The notes beneath the pieces were generated by a model, which made no database searches, was not told the origin of the DNA, and saw nothing but the letters and a program-made list of their open reading frames with translations. Below are positions 8,012 through 16,936 of a DNA stretch of 64,000 bases, in pieces. Source of the stretch: Streptomyces spiralis. GTDB lineage: Bacteria > Actinomycetota > Actinomycetes > Streptomycetales > Streptomycetaceae. Within the stretch, counting starts at the first letter, position 1, and the number at the start of each line of letters is the position of its first letter. A program made the translations under genes and the position numbers. The DNA lies in NCBI RefSeq assembly GCF_014654675.1, contig NZ_BNBC01000016.1, forward strand, positions 114,197-178,196, given 5' to 3'.

Positions 8012-9439
8012 TCAGCGCGCGCCGTCGCGGACCTTCGCCGCGGCCTTCCTGGCGGCCACCAGTACCGGGTCCCAGACCGGTGAGAACGGCGGTGCGTACC
8101 CCAGGTCCAGAGCCGTCATCTGCTCCGCCGTCATGCCCGCCGTCAGCGCGACCGCCGCGATGTCGACCCGCTTCGCCGCGCCCTCCCGGCCCACGATCTG
8201 CACGCCCAACAGGCGTCCGGTGCGGCGTTCGGCGAGCATCTTCACCGTCATGGGGGAAGCGCCCGGGTAGTAGCCGGCGCGGCTCGTCGACTCGATCGTG
8301 ACCGTCTCGAACTGCAGCCCGACCCGGCGGGCGTCCTTCTCGCGCAGCCCGGTGCGCGCGATCTCCAGGTCGCACACCTTGCTCACCGCGGTGCCGACCA
8401 CGCCGGGGAACGTGGCGTAGCCGCCGCCGACGTTGGTGCCGATGACCTGGCCGTGCTTGTTGGCGTGGGTGCCCAGCGGGACGTAGCGCTCCTGTCCCAG
8501 GACCAGGTCGAGGACCTCCACGCAGTCGCCGCCCGCCCAGATGTTCTCGTGCCCGCGCACCCGCATCGCCAGGTCGGTGAGCAGCCCGCCGTGGGGGCCG
8601 AGCGGCAGCCCGGCCGCCCGCGCCGGCCCCGTCTCGGGGCGCACGCCGATGCCCAGCACCACGACGTCCGCCGGGTACTCGGCGTCCTGCGTGGCCACCG
8701 CCCGGACCCGGCCGTCCTCACCGGTGAGCACCTTGGTCACCTCGGCCTCGCCGACCATGGTGATGCCGAGGCCCGCCATGGCCTCGTGCACAAGGCGGCC
8801 CATGTCCGGGTCGAGGGTGGACATGGGCTCGGTGCCGCGGTTGACGACCGTCACCTCGTAGCCGCGGTTGATGAGGGCCTCGGCCATCTCCACGCCGATG
8901 TAGCCCGCGCCGACCACGACGGCCCTGCGGCCCCGCGCCCGTGCCAGGGTGTCGAGCAGCGCCTCTCCGTCGTCCAGGGTCTGCACGCCGTGCACCCCGG
9001 GCGCGTCGGCGCCGGGCATGGCCGGGCGGATCGGCCGCGCCCCGGTGGCGATCACGAGTTTGTCGTACGAGGTCCAGTACTCGGCGCCGGAATCGACCTG
9101 GCGCGCGCGGACCCGGCCCGCGGCCACGTCGATCTCCGTCACCTCGGTGCGCATCCGCAGATCGATGTCCCGGGCGCGGTGCTCCTCGGGGGTGCGGGCG
9201 ATCAGCCGGTCCCGCTCGTCGACGTCGCCGCCCACCCAGTAGGGGATGCCGCAGGCCGAGAACGAGCTGAAGTGGCCGCGCTCGAACGCCACGATCTCCA
9301 GCTCCCCGGGCCCGCGCAGCCGGCGCGCCTGCGACGCCGCGGACATCCCCGCGGCGTCGCCACCGATCACGACCAGCCGCTCCCGCGCCGCCGGCGCCCC
9401 GCGCGCGGCCCTGTCATCCCTCGCACCGCTCATGTCCAT
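8012..9439 (-). CDS. FAD-dependent pyridine nucleotide-disulfide oxidoreductase, CoA-disulfide reductase-like
   Basis: The N-terminal FAD Rossmann motif is VVIGGDAAGMSAASQA. The redox-active cysteine lies in SFSACGIPYWVGGDV, the hallmark of the single-cysteine CoA-disulfide reductase / NADH oxidase subgroup. A second dinucleotide fold (VVVGAGYIGVEMAEAL) binds NAD(P)H, and WAGGDCVEV is the second FAD contact. The C-terminal dimerisation domain ends LGYAPPFSPVWDPVL. At 475 residues it is the usual length. It may reduce CoA disulfides, polysulfides or other low-molecular-weight thiols in the cytoplasm; the exact substrate cannot be read from sequence. The ATG at 9439 has an in-frame ATG two codons later and no strong ribosome-binding site. 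Confidence 0.88.
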   Translation of the reverse strand: MDMSGARDDRAARGAPAARERLVVIGGDAAGMSAASQARRLRGPGELEIVAFERGHFSSFSACGIPYWVGGDVDERDRLIARTPEEHRARDIDLRMRTEVTEIDVAAGRVRARQVDSGAEYWTSYDKLVIATGARPIRPAMPGADAPGVHGVQTLDDGEALLDTLARARGRRAVVVGAGYIGVEMAEALINRGYEVTVVNRGTEPMSTLDPDMGRLVHEAMAGLGITMVGEAEVTKVLTGEDGRVRAVATQDAEYPADVVVLGIGVRPETGPARAAGLPLGPHGGLLTDLAMRVRGHENIWAGGDCVEVLDLVLGQERYVPLGTHANKHGQVIGTNVGGGYATFPGVVGTAVSKVCDLEIARTGLREKDARRVGLQFETVTIESTSRAGYYPGASPMTVKMLAERRTGRLLGVQIVGREGAAKRVDIAAVALTAGMTAEQMTALDLGYAPPFSPVWDPVLVAARKAAAKVRDGAR

Positions 9440-9466
9440 GCGAACACGCTACGGCCATGGGGGATT

Positions 9467-10546
9467 TCATTCCCCTGCGCCGCCCTCTCCGCGCTGGGCC
9501 GGGCGCTCACCCCCCTGCGGGGGCACCGGCCGGGCGGCGGGGAGCGGACCGGGTGCGGTCATCGCGGGCGCCGCGCCGGCCGCACCCGCCGCATCCGCCG
9601 TACGGCGCGGCAGCCGGGGCCGTACGACCCGCAGCCACAGCAGGGCGAGCAGGGCCGCCGTGACGGCGAACGGGAGGACCGCGCCGAGGGCGAGGGCGAT
9701 CCAGCGGACCGCGGTGACGAACACGTGCCAGCCGCCGCTCAGCGCGTCCCCGAAGCCCGGCTCGTCGTGCGTGGCGGCCTTCTTCCGCACCGGGGTCTCG
9801 GACAGCGACAGGGTGATGGTGGCCAGGCTCGTACGGTCCTTCAGGGACGCCTGCTGGGCGAGCAGCGACTCCAGGTCGGCCTCGCGGCGGCTCAACTCGC
9901 TCTCCAGGCTGACCACGTCGCTCAGGTCGCTCGCCTTGTCCATCAGGTCGCGGACCCGGGCCACGCTGGCGCGCTGCGACCGGATGCGGCTGTCGACGTC
10001 GACGACCTGGTCGGTGACGTCCTGGGCCTGGGCGGTGCGCGAGACGAGCTTGCCGGTGCCCTGCAGATCGGTGAGGACCTCGTCGTACCGGTCGGCCGGC
10101 ACACGCAGCACGACGCGGGTCTGCTCGTGCCCCGCCTCGTCGCGGGTGGTGTTCTCGTCGCCGATGTAGCCGCCCGCGCCCTCGGTGGCCGCGCGGGCCG
10201 CGTCGAGGGCCTTGGGCACGTCCTTGACCTCCACGGTCAGCGAGGCGGTGCGGATGATGTGGCTGGTGAGCTTCGGCGGGGCGGTGGCCTTCGCGCCGGA
10301 GGCCGCGCCGCCGCCACGGCCCGAGGCGCCCCGCTGGGCCTCGCCCCCGGCGGCGCTGTCGGCCGCGGACTTGCCGGAGGAGTCCGCGCCGCCGCCTCCC
10401 GCGCTGCACCCGGTGACCGCCAGGGCCGCCGCGAGCAGCAGAGCGGCCAGGGCGGACACGGGCCGAGCAGAACGCCGGACAGGACGCCGACCGCGGTGTC
10501 GATCGCGGTGTCGATCGGAAGGACGTGGGAAACGTCGTGCGCGCAT
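9467..10546 (-). CDS. DUF4349 lipoprotein with C-terminal membrane helix
   Basis: The 359-residue product begins with an Arg-rich N-terminus, a hydrophobic core and the lipobox LAVTGC, so it should be a secreted lipoprotein. A low-complexity Gly/Ala/Ser linker follows. The DUF4349 body then starts at IIRTASLTVEVKDVPKALDA and includes a long coiled-coil hairpin (SRIRSQRASVARVRDL and LESELSRREADLESLLAQQ). A transmembrane helix (FAVTAALLALLWL) and a Pro-rich tail end the protein. The family has no proven function and is thought to be an envelope protein. Bases 10494-10520 contain two GGTGTCGATCG copies within the Arg/His-rich N-terminal coding part. Confidence 0.85.
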   Translation of the reverse strand: MRARRFPRPSDRHRDRHRGRRPVRRSARPVSALAALLLAAALAVTGCSAGGGGADSSGKSAADSAAGGEAQRGASGRGGGAASGAKATAPPKLTSHIIRTASLTVEVKDVPKALDAARAATEGAGGYIGDENTTRDEAGHEQTRVVLRVPADRYDEVLTDLQGTGKLVSRTAQAQDVTDQVVDVDSRIRSQRASVARVRDLMDKASDLSDVVSLESELSRREADLESLLAQQASLKDRTSLATITLSLSETPVRKKAATHDEPGFGDALSGGWHVFVTAVRWIALALGAVLPFAVTAALLALLWLRVVRPRLPRRTADAAGAAGAAPAMTAPGPLPAARPVPPQGGERPAQRGEGGAGE

Positions 10547-10783
10547 GCGGTGTACCCCCGAGGGTCGTCGTGACGGGTGGCGTTGACACGGACGTTCCTT
10601 CGACGCCCGGGCCCTGCGGGACGTTGGCCGAAAACGGTTCCGATGCGGTCACGGTCGGGACTCGTGACGGACACCGCTAGGGCCTGCCCGGCGGATCAAG
10701 GTGCAGGCAAGTATCGGCGCCGATCAACTCAGGTGAGCGGGGGCGACGCGGGAGTGCCAGAGGGGTCTGAGAAGGTGGAGGGC

Positions 10784-12259
10784 ATGAGCGCAAGGGGCAG
10801 GGACCTGGGGCATGTCGTCGTCATCGGGGCCGGGATCGCGGGGCTGGCCGCCGCGCACCGGCTGCTGGAGCGCGGGGCGCGGGTGACCGTGCTGGAGGCG
10901 GCGCGGCGGGTCGGCGGCAAGCTGCTGCCCGGCGAGATCGCGGGTGTGCGCGTCGACCTGGGTGCCGAGTCGATGCTGGCCCGCCGGCCCGAGGCCGTGA
11001 CCCTCGCGCGCGAGGCGGGCCTGGCGGACCGGCTGCAGCCGCCCGCCACCGCGACCGCCTCGATCTGGACCCGCGGCGCCCTGCGCCCCATGCCCAAGGG
11101 GCATGTGATGGGCGTCCCCGGCACCGCCGCCGCGCTCGCCGGACTGCTCTCCGACGAGGGCCTGAAGCGCATCGAACGCGACGCCGACCTGCCCCGCACG
11201 GAGGTCGGCGACGACGTGGCCGTCGGTGAGTACGTGGCGACGCGCGTGGGCCGCGAGGTCGTCGACCGCCTGGTCGAACCGCTGCTCGGCGGGGTCTACG
11301 CGGGCGACGCCTACCGCATCTCGATGCGTTCGGCCGTGCCCCAGCTCTTCCAGGCCGCGCGGACGCACGACTCGCTGACCGAGGCCGTCCGCGAGATCCA
11401 GGCCCGGACGGCCGGGGCGCAGCAGACGGGCCCGGTCTTCATGGGCATCGAGGGCGGAGTGGGCGGGCTCCCGCTCGCCGTGGCCGAATCGGTGCGGGCA
11501 CGCGGCGGCGAGATCCTGACCGGGACGCCCGTGACGGAGCTGCGCCGGGAGGCGCCGGCCGCGCCCGGGGCACCGGCGGCCTGGCGGGTGGTCGCCGGGG
11601 ACCGCGTGCTGCACGCCGACGCCGTGGTGGTCGCCACGCCCGCGCCGGCCGCCGCCGAGCTGCTGCGCGCCGAGTCCCCCGAGGCCGCGGCGGAGCTGCG
11701 GGCAGTCGAGTACGCCTCGATGGCCCTGATCACCCTCGCCTACCGCCGTGCCGACGCCGCGCGCCTCCCCGAGGGCAGCGGTTTCCTGGTGCCCCCTGTC
11801 GACGGGCGCACCATCAAGGCGTCGACCTTCGCCTCCCGCAAGTGGGGCTGGATCGCCGACGACGACCCGGACGTGATGGTGCTGCGCACCTCGGTGGGCC
11901 GCCACGGCGAGACGGAGATCCTGGAGCGGGAGGACGCCGAGCTCGTGGACGTCTCCCGGCGCGACCTGCGGGAGGCCACCGGCCTGGAGGCCGCACCGCT
12001 TCAGACCCGCGTCACCCGCTGGACGGACGGCCTGCCCCAGTACCCCGTCGGCCACCACGCGCGCGTGGCCCGCATCCGCGAGCACCTCGCCGAGCTCCCG
12101 GGCCTCACGGTGTGCGGCGCCGCCTACGACGGCGTGGGCATCCCGGCCTGCATCGCGAGCGCCGACGCGGCCGTGGACCAGTTGGGGGGCGACCTGCGGG
12201 CCGTGCAGGAGCTCACCGCCCACCCGGTGCAGAGTCTGCACGGCGGAGCGGGAGAATAG
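10784..12259 (+). CDS. hemG: Protoporphyrinogen/coproporphyrinogen III oxidase
   Basis: An FAD enzyme of 491 residues that oxidises coproporphyrinogen III to coproporphyrin III in the actinobacterial haem pathway (HemY/HemG/CgoX family). The FAD-binding motif VVVIGAGIAGLAAAHRLLE is at the N-terminus, MGIEGGVGGLPLAVAE lies in the middle, and the C-terminal FAD contact is LTVCGAAYDGVGIPACIASA. The ATG at 10784 follows GGTGGAGG. The frame is open further upstream, but the motif position fits this start. The next gene, hemQ, starts 5 bp after the stop, which fits their consecutive biochemical steps. Confidence 0.93.
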   Translation: MSARGRDLGHVVVIGAGIAGLAAAHRLLERGARVTVLEAARRVGGKLLPGEIAGVRVDLGAESMLARRPEAVTLAREAGLADRLQPPATATASIWTRGALRPMPKGHVMGVPGTAAALAGLLSDEGLKRIERDADLPRTEVGDDVAVGEYVATRVGREVVDRLVEPLLGGVYAGDAYRISMRSAVPQLFQAARTHDSLTEAVREIQARTAGAQQTGPVFMGIEGGVGGLPLAVAESVRARGGEILTGTPVTELRREAPAAPGAPAAWRVVAGDRVLHADAVVVATPAPAAAELLRAESPEAAAELRAVEYASMALITLAYRRADAARLPEGSGFLVPPVDGRTIKASTFASRKWGWIADDDPDVMVLRTSVGRHGETEILEREDAELVDVSRRDLREATGLEAAPLQTRVTRWTDGLPQYPVGHHARVARIREHLAELPGLTVCGAAYDGVGIPACIASADAAVDQLGGDLRAVQELTAHPVQSLHGGAGE

Positions 12260-12264
12260 GGACC

Positions 12265-12996
12265 ATGAGTGACGACGCCCCCACCACCGAGTCCGGCAGG
12301 ATCCCGAACAAGGGCAAGCTGGCCAAGGACCTCAACGAGGTCATCCGCTACACGCTGTGGTCCGTCTTCAAGCTGAAGGACGTCCTCCCCGAGGACCGTG
12401 CGGGCTACGCCGACGAGGTCCAGGAGCTGTTCGGCCAGCTCGCCGCCAAGGACGTGACCATCCGTGGCACGTACGACGTCTCGGGTCTGCGCGCCGACGC
12501 CGACCTCATGATCTGGTGGCACGCGGAGACCGCCGACCAGCTGCAGGAGGCGTACAACCTCTTCCGCCGTACGAAGCTGGGCCGCGCGCTGGAGCCGGTG
12601 TGGTCGAACATGGCGCTGCACCGCCCGGCCGAGTTCAACCGCTCGCACATCCCGGCGTTCCTCGCCGACGAGACGCCGCGCAACTACGTCAGCGTCTATC
12701 CGTTCGTGCGCTCCTACGAGTGGTACCTGCTGCCCGACGAGGACCGCCGCCGCATGCTCGCCGACCACGGCAAGATGGCCCGTGGCTACCCGGACGTGCG
12801 CGCGAACACGGTCGCGTCCTTCTCCCTCGGCGACTACGAGTGGCTCCTCGCCTTCGAGGCCGACGAGCTGCACCGCATCGTCGACCTCATGCGGCACCTG
12901 CGGGGCGCGGAGGCCCGGATGCACGTGCGCGAGGAGGTCCCGTTCTTCACGGGCCGCCGCAAGGACATCGCGGACCTGGTCGCGGGCCTCGCCTGA
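12265..12996 (+). CDS. hemQ: Coproheme decarboxylase HemQ (chlorite dismutase-like)
   Basis: A 243-residue member of the chlorite-dismutase superfamily that decarboxylates iron-coproporphyrin III to protohaem, the last step of the coproporphyrin-dependent pathway. Diagnostic stretches are YTLWSVFKLKD, RGTYDVSGLRADADLMIWWH, YVSVYPFVRSYEWYLLP and ADHGKMARGYPDV. His168 in the last is the likely haem ligand, by analogy with the family. It starts 5 bp after hemG, so the two are almost certainly one transcript. Bases 12997-13095 are a short convergent intergenic gap with no gene. Confidence 0.94.
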   Translation: MSDDAPTTESGRIPNKGKLAKDLNEVIRYTLWSVFKLKDVLPEDRAGYADEVQELFGQLAAKDVTIRGTYDVSGLRADADLMIWWHAETADQLQEAYNLFRRTKLGRALEPVWSNMALHRPAEFNRSHIPAFLADETPRNYVSVYPFVRSYEWYLLPDEDRRRMLADHGKMARGYPDVRANTVASFSLGDYEWLLAFEADELHRIVDLMRHLRGAEARMHVREEVPFFTGRRKDIADLVAGLA

Positions 12997-13095
12997 CCGT
13001 GGCTCATCACCGCTGATCACTTCGGTCCGGTCGCCGGCCGTCCCTCGCTCGCAGGGCGGCCGGCGGTGTGCGCGGAGGGCGGCCGCCCCGGGCGG

Positions 13096-13881
13096 TCACT
13101 CCCGCCAGGGCTGGTCGCGGTGGGCGAAGGCCGCGCGCAGTTCGGGTTCGCCGATCGCGCGGATCCCGCGCACGGCCACGGAGGCCAGATACGTGCGCTC
13201 GTCACCGTCCCCCTTCGCGCGCCGGGCCAGCGTGCCGAGCAGCCGCTGCCCGGCCGGAGACGCCCAGCGCGAGTAGGGATGGGCCTCGACCCGGGCTATG
13301 CCCAGACAGCTCAGGGTGAGCGCGAGGGGCAGCGCGAACCAGAGGGCGACCAGATCGCGCGGCATCCCGGTCGGACCGGGCAGCAGCAGCGCGGCCGCGC
13401 CCAGCGCGAGGACGGCCAGCGCGGCGCCCCGCACCTGGCGGATCCCGGCCGCGACCGTCGACGCCGTGCCCTCCGGCACGGCCAGCCCCGCGCTGACCAG
13501 CCGGTCGGCCAGGCTGCGCACCGAGTCCGCGGCGGCCGCGGCGGCCCGTACGGGAGCGATCCGGGACTGTCCCTCCGGGCCGATGGCCCCTATGACGGAC
13601 CGCTCGATCTCGTCCCGGCCGTGCGGATCGACGACCGTGGCCCAGCCGGTGTGCGCGAGCCACAGCCGGCGCTGACGCGCCATGGACACGAGCGTGACGT
13701 CGGCGACGCGCGCGGGACCGCCCGACAGGAATGCCGCCTCGTACAGCGTCAGCTCGTGTCCCCGGCCCACGGTCGCGACGTGTGTGTCGACGGCCGCCGC
13801 GCGTACGGCGGCCAGGCACAGCCGTGTGCACGCCGCGCCGGCGACGGCCCAGGCCAGCAGCAGGAGAAGGACCCAGAACAT
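13096..13881 (-). CDS. TIGR04222 domain membrane protein
   Basis: A 261-residue protein with an N-terminal membrane helix (MFWVLLLLLAWAVAGAAC), a soluble loop (LTLYEAAFLSGGPARVADV, the TIGR04222 signature region), two central hydrophobic helices (about 147-185) and a soluble tail ending HRDQPWRE. Family members often carry a Gly-rich low-complexity tail, as I recall it; this one lacks it. The domain is reported near DUF692 genes, and here a DUF692 gene lies 1.2 kb upstream on the same strand. Function is unknown; it may be an exported or membrane partner of the DUF692 enzyme. Confidence 0.78.
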   Translation of the reverse strand: MFWVLLLLLAWAVAGAACTRLCLAAVRAAAVDTHVATVGRGHELTLYEAAFLSGGPARVADVTLVSMARQRRLWLAHTGWATVVDPHGRDEIERSVIGAIGPEGQSRIAPVRAAAAAADSVRSLADRLVSAGLAVPEGTASTVAAGIRQVRGAALAVLALGAAALLLPGPTGMPRDLVALWFALPLALTLSCLGIARVEAHPYSRWASPAGQRLLGTLARRAKGDGDERTYLASVAVRGIRAIGEPELRAAFAHRDQPWRE

Positions 13882-13978
13882 GACGCGTTTCTATGTCAGA
13901 GGCCTGGGAAACTCCATGCCCTGTTCACATTCCGGACGGAGTGTGGCCGGTATGTGACGTTCCGTTTGTTTCGCGAGG

Positions 13979-14779
13979 TCAGGGCGCCCGCGTCTGCGCA
14001 GCCGGGGGCGGGCTGGAGGCGGCGGGCGGCAGTGCGTAGGTCGGCGATCCCGGTGCTCCGGACGGGGTGACCGGGACCACCTCGCCGGGGCCGACCCCCG
14101 GGACGGCGGTGTCGGAGGGGTCGTCGCCGGCGGGGTCGCCGCTCGTGGCCAGGTCGCGGGCCAGGGCGGCGAAATCGACGAACCCCGTGGCCTCCAGGAC
14201 CTTGATGTGGTCCAGCACCGTCGTGTTGGCGTCGTCGGCGAGATCGCGCACGAGGGAGTTCTGTGTGCTCGCCCGCACCTCGGCGACGAGCGAGAAGACC
14301 TTGCCGTGCGCGAGCCGCAGGATGTTGGCGAACCTGCGGTCGTAGTCCTCGCCGTGCGCCGCGTTCAGGGTGTCCAGCCACTGCTTCTGCTGCGCCGTGG
14401 GCTCGTTGGGCAGCGTCAGACCGAGCCGGGCGGCCACGTCGCGCACCCGGCGGTCGAGGAAGGTGTGCCCCTCCACGAGATGCCGGCCCGCCGTCCGTAC
14501 GGCGTCGGTGGTGCCCTTCTCCTCCGCCTGCTCCCCGGCGGGCAGCTCCCACAGCCCGGCGAGCCGCACCTTCGTGACGAAGTCCCGGTCGAGCTCGGAC
14601 AGCGGCCCGTACTGCGTGGCCACGGTCCGGGCGCTCAGCAGGTCCGCGGGCGTGGCGGGCCGGTGGGCGTACGACCAGAGCGGGACGAGCAGGGCCACCA
14701 CGGTCCCGGCCAGGACCGAGACGATGACGCCGGTCCCGCTGAAGATGCCTCGGCCCTTCACGGGGGGTCGCGGTCGCAT
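13979..14779 (-). CDS. DUF4142 family secreted/membrane-anchored protein
   Basis: A 266-residue protein with a single N-terminal hydrophobic helix (GVIVSVLAGTVVALLVPLWS) followed by a helical DUF4142 domain (about 50-205; LDRDFVTKVRLAGLWELPAG, then DRRVRDVAARLGLTLPNEPT). The Pro/Ser-rich tail ends ASSPPPAAQTRAP. The ATG at 14779 has AGGAGG five bases upstream and is preferred to the in-frame ATG at 14800. DUF4142 is a ferritin-like-fold envelope family of unproven role. It lies between the DUF692 and TIGR04222 genes, all on the minus strand, so it may belong to the same functional group. Confidence 0.85.
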   Translation of the reverse strand: MRPRPPVKGRGIFSGTGVIVSVLAGTVVALLVPLWSYAHRPATPADLLSARTVATQYGPLSELDRDFVTKVRLAGLWELPAGEQAEEKGTTDAVRTAGRHLVEGHTFLDRRVRDVAARLGLTLPNEPTAQQKQWLDTLNAAHGEDYDRRFANILRLAHGKVFSLVAEVRASTQNSLVRDLADDANTTVLDHIKVLEATGFVDFAALARDLATSGDPAGDDPSDTAVPGVGPGEVVPVTPSGAPGSPTYALPPAASSPPPAAQTRAP

Positions 14780-14989
14780 GGGTGCCTCCTGTCGCGGCAC
14801 CGCACGTCAGTGCGCTTCGGGGTGGGTGTGAAGGCTTGGCATATTACTGCGACGGGCGCGACGGCCGACGGGCGAGAGAAAGCGGCCGTAACAAGCGAAC
14901 CGGAACAAAAGGCAGCGAAACGCGGCGGCGCACAGGTCGACAAACCGCACGAAACCCGGCACGAAGTGCCCGGTGTCTCTGCACTGTTA

Positions 14990-15072
14990 AACCGGGCACA
15001 CCGCTGAACCGGGCACACCCATGAACCGGGCACACCGCTGAACCGGGCACACCGCTGAACCGGGCGGGCCCG
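14990..15072. repeat. 17-bp tandem repeat array
   Basis: The unit AACCGGGCACACCGCTG is repeated at 14990-15006, 15007-15023 (with CACCCATG at the end), 15024-15040 and 15041-15057, with a truncated fifth copy to 15072. A 17-bp period is not a multiple of three, so it is not a protein repeat. It fills the space between the DUF692 stop (15082) and the DUF4142 start. The rest of 14780-14989 is presumably the DUF4142 promoter; no gene was seen there. Confidence 0.88.
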
Positions 15073-15081
15073 CCGCCCCCG

Positions 15082-16428
15082 TCACCGCCGCAGCAGTACC
15101 CGCCGTGCCGCCCGGGCCGCGCGTATCGCCGGCCTGGTGGACCTCGGGGCCGGGCCGGACCGGTCCAGCCACCACTCCCGCAGCTCGCGTCGGACGCCGG
15201 CGTCCGACGGGCGGCCGTCCAGGAGCAGGGACTCCGCGAAGTCCATGGCGTCCCGCCGATAGCCACCGCGCATGGGATGCCGCTGCGCGTACGCGAGGAA
15301 CGCGGCCCGGTACCCGTCGCCGAGGATCACCGGCAGCTCGGGTGCGATCTTGGCGACGACACCGGCCCGCTTGGACGCCAGCGCCCGCGCCTGGACGCCG
15401 AGCCGTACGCGGTCGAACCCCTCCGGGGCGGGCGTCCCGGCGACCAGGGCGGACAGCAGTGCGGTCTGCGCGAGCGCGAGCCGCTGGCGCGCGGGACCGG
15501 TGTCGGTCGCCGCCGTCACCGGCAGGTCGGCGGCGGCGGACGCGCGCCCGGACCTCTGGGGCGGGGAGGGGCAGGCGCCGACGGAGGACCGTGCGGCGGA
15601 CGTACGGCCCAGCTCCACGGCCTCGCGGATCGCGCTCAGCTCCCGCTCCAGCTCGCCCGGTTCGGGGAAGTTCTCGTCCCGCTCCAGCAGCACGCCGGGC
15701 GGCGACACCCGGGAGGCGAGGTCGGTCAGGACGTCCAGGACCGGCCGGGGAACGGGGTGGGCGTGACTGTCGTGCCAGACCCCGTCCCGCTCGTATCCGC
15801 CCGCCACATGGACGTACGCGATCGCTTCGAGCGGAAGTTCGGCCAGTGCCTTGGCCGGGTCCTCACCCTGGTTGACGTGGTTCGTATGGAGGTTGGCGAC
15901 GTCGATCAGCAGCCGCACGCCGGTGCGGTCGGCCAGCTCGTACAGGAACTGCCCCTCGGTCATCTCCTCGCCCGGCCACGACAGCAGCGCGGCGATGTTC
16001 TCCACGGCGAGCGGCACGGGCAGCGCCTCCTGCGCGATCCGGACGTTCTCGCACAGCACGTCGAGGGTGTCGCGGGTGCGCGGCACCGGCAGCAGATGCC
16101 CCGCTTCCAGCGGGTCCGAGGCGGTCAGCGGGCCGCCCGCCCGGACGTACGCGATGTGCTCCGTCACCAGCGGCGCGCCGAGCGCCTCCGCCCGCTCGGC
16201 GAGGGCGTTCAGCCGGCCCTCGTCGGGCCGCTCGGCCCCGCCGAGGCCGAGGGAGACCCCGTGCGGCACGACGGTCACCCCGCGGGCCCGCAGGCGCAGC
16301 AGCGACTCCGGCGGATGCCCGGGGCACACGTTCTCGGCCACCACCTCGACCCATTCGACGCCCGGCATGCGCTCCACGGCGTCCGCGATCTTCGGCCGCC
16401 ACCCGATCCCCGTCCCCAGCCGCTCCAT
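15082..16428 (-). CDS. DUF692 (multinuclear non-haem iron oxidative enzyme, MNIO-type) with fused C-terminal domain
   Basis: Residues 1-280 form a TIM-barrel DUF692 domain. The conserved polar residues that bind iron in the characterised relatives MbnB and TglH are visible: His56 (VPHGVSLGLGG), Glu90-His91, Glu143-Asn144, Asp176/Asn179/His181 (DVANLHTNHVNQG), His207, Asp220/His222/His224 and Glu249-Asp251. Those relatives modify cysteines of ribosomal peptides. Residues about 290-448 are an added helical domain ending in an Arg-rich tail, which may replace the separate partner protein used by MbnB/TglH. No obvious Cys-rich precursor is encoded next to it. A TIGR04222 protein lies nearby on the same strand. 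The substrate is unknown. Confidence 0.88.
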   Translation of the reverse strand: MERLGTGIGWRPKIADAVERMPGVEWVEVVAENVCPGHPPESLLRLRARGVTVVPHGVSLGLGGAERPDEGRLNALAERAEALGAPLVTEHIAYVRAGGPLTASDPLEAGHLLPVPRTRDTLDVLCENVRIAQEALPVPLAVENIAALLSWPGEEMTEGQFLYELADRTGVRLLIDVANLHTNHVNQGEDPAKALAELPLEAIAYVHVAGGYERDGVWHDSHAHPVPRPVLDVLTDLASRVSPPGVLLERDENFPEPGELERELSAIREAVELGRTSAARSSVGACPSPPQRSGRASAAADLPVTAATDTGPARQRLALAQTALLSALVAGTPAPEGFDRVRLGVQARALASKRAGVVAKIAPELPVILGDGYRAAFLAYAQRHPMRGGYRRDAMDFAESLLLDGRPSDAGVRRELREWWLDRSGPAPRSTRPAIRAARAARRVLLRR

Positions 16429-16588
16429 CGTCGCTCGTCCCCCTCACTTCTTCGGTGACGGGGGTATGGCCCGGGCACCCGGCCGCGAACCGCGCCGCCC
16501 GCACCTTCAGAGGAACATTTGAGCTTCACAGCTTCACCCACCGCCCGGAGGACGGGAGGCGGGCGACGACGGTGCCGGACGCCGACGG

Positions 16589-16885
16589 TCAGGCCGCGTC
16601 GAAGTCCGACCGGGGCCGGACCTCCACGATGAAGTCCGCGTCCTCCATGTCGCCCTCCTCGACGTGCCAGACGAAGACCCGCACGTGCATCGCGTGGTGG
16701 AGGCCGATCCTCTCCCACTCGCTCATCAGGTCGGCGACGATCCGGCCGATGGCGAACCTGGCGCCCTCGGGCGAGTCGGAGGCGGTGATCGCACCGTGCC
16801 ACCGCTCGGCGTCGCCGTAGGGCCGCCAGCCCTCGGAGCCGTGCGGCTCGAACACCCGGTACACCCAGTCCGTATTGGTGTTCAT
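16589..16885 (-). CDS. Hypothetical protein, 98 residues
   Basis: A small soluble acidic protein starting MNTNTDWVYRVFEPHGSEGW with a mixed alpha/beta pattern and ending FIVEVRPRSDFDAA. No signal peptide or membrane helix is present. It lies alone between the DUF692 gene and the Pth2-like gene, all on the minus strand. I do not recognise the family. GC-rich third positions and the absence of a better overlapping frame support it as real. Confidence 0.65.
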   Translation of the reverse strand: MNTNTDWVYRVFEPHGSEGWRPYGDAERWHGAITASDSPEGARFAIGRIVADLMSEWERIGLHHAMHVRVFVWHVEEGDMEDADFIVEVRPRSDFDAA

Positions 16886-16936
16886 AACACCGATCCTGTC
16901 ACCGAGGGGCCCGTGCGTCGCATCGGATCGGCACGC

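Noticed and set aside
7503..8375. Long upstream extension of the rhomboid frame
   Set aside because: It runs through another gene and adds Arg/Pro-rich sequence; the GTG at 7502 gives the family's normal N-terminus.
10494..10525. Repeat of GGTGTCGATCG near the DUF4349 start
   Set aside because: Only two copies within coding sequence for an Arg/His-rich N-terminus; too little to call a regulatory element.
14990..15072. CRISPR-like array
   Set aside because: Units are contiguous 17-mers without unique spacers, and no cas gene is present.
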